Origin: DATFIX01 sp047617305
Lineage (GTDB): Archaea; Halobacteriota; Halobacteria; Halobacteriales; Natrialbaceae
Assembly (NCBI GenBank): GCA_047617305.1
Contig: JBLGCL010000043.1
Span: forward strand, 1 to 17,638
Reading direction: 5' to 3'
DNA: 17,638 bases
Shown here: piece after piece, positions 15,134 to 17,638 of the stretch
Layout: every line of letters begins with the position of its first letter
Numbering within the stretch: position 1 is the stretch's first letter
The notes under the pieces: generated by a model
The model's database searches: none
Told to the model about the DNA's origin: nothing
The model's input: the letters and a program-made list of their open reading frames with translations, nothing else
Position numbers and translations under genes: made by a program

Positions 15134-15648
15134 GGACCTACGGGAGCGAACCGGGGACCCCGACCACCGAACCCGTACAGGTCGGCATCTCGGAGTTCGT
15201 CGTCAGCGATCAGGGAATCACGCTGAAGGCGTACGGTCTCGGATCCTGCGTGGCCATCGCGCTGTTCGACCCCGACGCGACGGTCGGAGCGCTGGCCCAC
15301 GTGATGTTGCCCAACGGCGACGAGAACGACAGCCCCGACCTCAAGCCCGGGAAGTTCGCCGACACGGCGATCAGGGCGATGCTCAGACGCATGGTCGAGG
15401 AGGGCGCGGATTACACCTCGGTCGAGGCGAAAATCGCGGGTGGAAGCGACATGTTCCAGTTCGAGAGCTTCGGCGACGGGGTCGGACGGCGCAACGTCCA
15501 GGCCGCGAAGGACGAACTCGAGAAGCTCGGCGTCCCGATCGTCGCCCAGGACGTCGGTGGCGGCCGTGGGCGAACCGTCGAGTTCGACACCGCGACCGGC
15601 GTTCTCACGATTCGAACGGCGAGCGAAGACGGAGCGGAGGAGCTCTGA
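15130..15648 (+). CDS. cheD: Chemotaxis protein CheD (receptor glutamine deamidase)
   Basis: CheD deamidates receptor glutamines and stimulates CheC. This 172-aa protein has the family core GLGSCVAIALFD with nucleophile Cys40, and His57 in LAHVMLP; the Cys-His distance of 17 equals that of Thermotoga CheD (Cys27, His44). The third residue there is Thr21, six before Cys; here that position is Ala34. Other features are the IAGGSDMF and GVGRRN segments. It overlaps the tandem CheC as ATGA. Confidence 0.94.
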   Translation: MRTYGSEPGTPTTEPVQVGISEFVVSDQGITLKAYGLGSCVAIALFDPDATVGALAHVMLPNGDENDSPDLKPGKFADTAIRAMLRRMVEEGADYTSVEAKIAGGSDMFQFESFGDGVGRRNVQAAKDELEKLGVPIVAQDVGGGRGRTVEFDTATGVLTIRTASEDGAEEL

Positions 15649-15662
15649 GGAGTGGAGGAAGC

Positions 15663-16463
15663 GTGAGCGACGACGCATTCGCCCGACTCACCGCGTTCAT
15701 CGAGACGGAACTGTCGTTCGCGACCAGCCACTACAACGACAGCTACCTCCAGCGACGGTTCTCGTCCCGGATGCGACGGACCGGTTCGGACGATTACGAG
15801 GAGTACCTCGACCGCCTCCGGTCCGACCTCGACGAACGGCAGGCGTTGCTGGACGCACTCAGTATCAACGTCACCGGGTTCTTCCGGAACCCGGACGTCT
15901 GGGAGGGGATCCGCGACCTCCTCCGACAGGTTTCCGACCGGGAACGCCAGATCCACGCCTGGAGCGCGGCGTGTGCCGACGGCCGCGAACCCTATTCGCT
16001 GGCCATGCTCGCCCACGACGACCCCCGAATCGACGAGGAGAAACTCCGGGTTCTCGCGACCGACATCAACGCGTCGGCGCTGGAAACCGCCCGCGACGCC
16101 GTCTACGAGAGCAGTCGAACGGTGGACGTCGGGGAACAACTCGAGTTCCTCTCGGCGTATCATCGCTACGTCGACCAAGACGGCGACACGTTTCGCGTTC
16201 GGGAACCGGTCCGACGGCACGTCACGTTCGAACGCCACGACCTGATCAACGACGAGCCCAAGTCCGGATACGACCTCGTCCTCTGCCGGAACCTCTTCAT
16301 CTACATCGACAACGAGTACAAGGAGCCGATCCTGCGGACCGTTGCCCGCTCGTTGCGTTCCGACGGGTACCTCGTCATCGGCAAGGCGGAGACCATCCCG
16401 CCGATGCTCAAATCCGAGTTCGAGATCCTCGACGGGCGACTCCGGATCTATCAAATCGAGTGA
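15663..16463 (+). CDS. cheR: Chemotaxis protein methyltransferase CheR
   Basis: CheR methylates receptor glutamates with S-adenosylmethionine. This 266-aa protein has an N-terminal helical domain (about 1-65), then TGFFRNP (Thr71-Arg75) and a SAM-binding fold: WSAACADGREPYS (Trp100-Ser112), Asp134 in LATDINASAL, and DLVLCRNLFIYID. The start is GTG 15663, 14 nt after the cheD stop. GGAGG at 15652-15660 is a good ribosome site and supports it. It is the last recognised gene of the operon, and a hairpin follows. Confidence 0.95.
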   Translation: MSDDAFARLTAFIETELSFATSHYNDSYLQRRFSSRMRRTGSDDYEEYLDRLRSDLDERQALLDALSINVTGFFRNPDVWEGIRDLLRQVSDRERQIHAWSAACADGREPYSLAMLAHDDPRIDEEKLRVLATDINASALETARDAVYESSRTVDVGEQLEFLSAYHRYVDQDGDTFRVREPVRRHVTFERHDLINDEPKSGYDLVLCRNLFIYIDNEYKEPILRTVARSLRSDGYLVIGKAETIPPMLKSEFEILDGRLRIYQIE

Positions 16464-16472
16464 CGGTAGTTC

Positions 16473-16500
16473 CGGAACGACCGGTCGCCGGTCGATTCCG
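16473..16500 (+). terminator. Hairpin after cheR
   Basis: CGGAA plus CGACCGG pairs with CCGGTCG plus TTCCG around a TCG loop. One unpaired A interrupts the 12-bp stem. It starts 9 nt after the cheR stop codon. No T-tract follows, so it may mark the mRNA end, stabilise it, or be a DNA-level site for the next gene. Confidence 0.4.
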
Positions 16501-16510
16501 TCGGCGCCAC

Positions 16511-16523
16511 CAAAGGTACAAAG
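16511..16523 (+). promoter_or_regulatory. Weak TATA-like element before the HsdR-N-like gene
   Basis: AAAGGTACAAAG is the only A-rich block between cheR and ATG 16548 and is centred 31 nt before it. This suggests a leaderless transcript separate from the che operon. It is a weak match. Confidence 0.35.
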
Positions 16524-16547
16524 TCCGCCCTCCCGTATGTCGGGACG

Positions 16548-17638
16548 ATGGATTCGGCCACGCTGGAAGCGTTCGTCGACCACGCGCGTTCGGCGCTGGA
16601 CGCCGATCCCGGGATGTCGACGCGCACCGCCGAACTCCGCATCACGCAGCCGTTCCTGGAAGCCCTCGACTGGGACGTGCACGGCCCCGAAGTCGAGGCC
16701 GGTTACCGGTTCGAGGACGAGGTGATCGGGTTCGCCCTCGGTCGGGGGGACGACCCCAGCGTCTTCGTCGAAACCATCGCCCCGTCCGCGTCGATCGATC
16801 GGTCGGAGGCTCGCCGGTTCGCGGAGACGATGCGGGCTGCAGGGGTGGAACTGGGAGTGCTCCTCGACGGGCGACGGTACTGTTTCGTCGCGTCGGTGGA
16901 GGGGACGCTTGACGTCGCCGGGTTCTCGCTCGACGAACTCCCCGATCACCCCGACGTCGTGTCCTACTACGACCGGGACGCCGTCGTCGAGCGGGAAACG
17001 ACGCGCCAGGCGAAGCGTCGTCGGGCGGCGGAACGACTGGCCAAACGGCGTGACGAAATCGCCGCCGACCTGGCGGATCGGTTGGCCGACGTGACGGGCG
17101 AGGAACTGCGTTCCGACGCGGCCGTCGCCGCCGGGGAATTCGTCGACGAGTTCGCCGCGGACCTCCGTGGCGACCGTCCTGACGGAGACGAGGAGCGACC
17201 CGCGTCGACCGCCCGGGACCAACCTGGGACTAACGGGGGCGACGGGGATGCGGGCGGCCAACGCGCTTCGGAACCGTCGGTCGGAGAAGAAGCGGACGCC
17301 CCGTCGGGGCGTTCCCCGCCCGATGAGCGTGGGTCCAGGCCGGGTTCGCGGTCGGCACGGTCGGTCGGTGATCAGGAATACATCGTCCGGTTTTTCGACG
17401 GCGGAACCTCGATCGGGGCGGTCAAGGCCGCTTCGCCCTCGGAGGTACTCGTCCAATCCGTCGCCTATCTGGACGAGGGACGGCACCTCCTCGGGTCGCT
17501 GTCCATCCCCTGGAGCCCGGAGGAGTGGAACCGCTCCGTGATCGCTCACGAACCGACCCACTCGGACGGGTCGCCCATGGGTGCCCACGAACGACTCTCG
17601 AGCGGCCATTGTTTGCGAACGGACATGGACGACTCCGA
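16548..17638 (+). CDS. Protein with degenerate HsdR-N-like (PD-(D/E)XK) domain (partial, C-terminus outside window)
   Basis: The frame is open from ATG 16548 to the right edge (363 codons). Residues 1-115 follow the pattern of the type I restriction HsdR N-terminal domain: TAELRITQPFLEALDWDV, then VIGFAL, VFVET, and AGVELGVLLDGRRYCFV. The catalytic positions look lost: Gly61 where Asp is expected, and Glu75-Thr-Ile77 where E-x-K is expected. A basic/helical stretch (about 145-205) and a Gly/Asp/Ser linker (about 205-275) follow. A second compact domain starts at QEYIVRFFDGG and contains WNRSVIAHEPTHSDGSPM. Function is unknown. It lies 84 bp after cheR with a possible promoter of its own. Confidence 0.72.
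   Translation, partial: MDSATLEAFVDHARSALDADPGMSTRTAELRITQPFLEALDWDVHGPEVEAGYRFEDEVIGFALGRGDDPSVFVETIAPSASIDRSEARRFAETMRAAGVELGVLLDGRRYCFVASVEGTLDVAGFSLDELPDHPDVVSYYDRDAVVERETTRQAKRRRAAERLAKRRDEIAADLADRLADVTGEELRSDAAVAAGEFVDEFAADLRGDRPDGDEERPASTARDQPGTNGGDGDAGGQRASEPSVGEEADAPSGRSPPDERGSRPGSRSARSVGDQEYIVRFFDGGTSIGAVKAASPSEVLVQSVAYLDEGRHLLGSLSIPWSPEEWNRSVIAHEPTHSDGSPMGAHERLSSGHCLRTDMDDS

Noticed and set aside
15411..17609. 732-codon open frame antisense to cheD, cheR and the last gene
   Set aside because: Three plus-strand genes explain the region, with motifs in CheD and CheR; the antisense product has no recognisable domain.

Overview
The window looks haloarchaeal (class Halobacteria, Euryarchaeota). 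It is GC-rich, the predicted proteins are very rich in Asp and Glu, and the information-processing genes are archaeal: ribosomal L37Ae, Rpo12, the KEOPS subunit Pcc1 and prefoldin beta. AT-rich TATA-like elements sit about 25-30 nt before several start codons, as expected for leaderless or short-leader haloarchaeal genes. I found no mobile element, tRNA, rRNA or CRISPR array. Genes are tightly packed; the longest non-coding gap is about 235 bp.

Region 1 (1-2010, minus strand) holds the start of a molybdenum hydroxylase operon (xanthine dehydrogenase / aldehyde oxidase family). A complete [2Fe-2S] small subunit overlaps the start of the molybdopterin-binding large subunit, which runs off the left edge. 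Region 2 (2020-4503, plus strand) has a stand-alone GMP synthase glutaminase subunit and a DUF2070 membrane protein. Region 3 (4532-6584, mostly minus strand) is a conserved archaeal information-processing block: L37Ae - Rpo12 - Pcc1, then prefoldin beta - DUF3194. An unrecognised helical, acidic protein lies between the two parts on the opposite strand.

Region 4 (6743-16463, plus strand) is a chemotaxis cluster: cheW, then cheY-cheB-cheA-cheC-cheC-cheD-cheR. From cheY to cheR the genes overlap or nearly touch (four ATGA overlaps, one 8-nt overlap, one 14-nt gap), so this is almost certainly one operon driven from a clear TATA box at 7412. CheW couples receptors to CheA. CheA phosphorylates CheY and CheB. 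CheR and CheB set receptor methylation. CheC and CheD provide adaptation through CheY-P dephosphorylation and receptor deamidation. No receptor, cheF or archaellum gene is in the window.

Region 5 (16548 to the end) is a partial gene whose N-terminal part resembles an HsdR-N (PD-(D/E)XK) fold that has lost its catalytic residues.

The most notable observations are: the CheA protein of 1431 aa with an acidic linker of about 820 aa containing spaced aromatic/hydrophobic islands and a tandem VGF motif; a near-identical interrupted palindrome upstream of both cheW and cheY; single-residue losses in the active sites of CheC and CheD; and a palindrome between the divergent molybdenum hydroxylase and GMP synthase genes.
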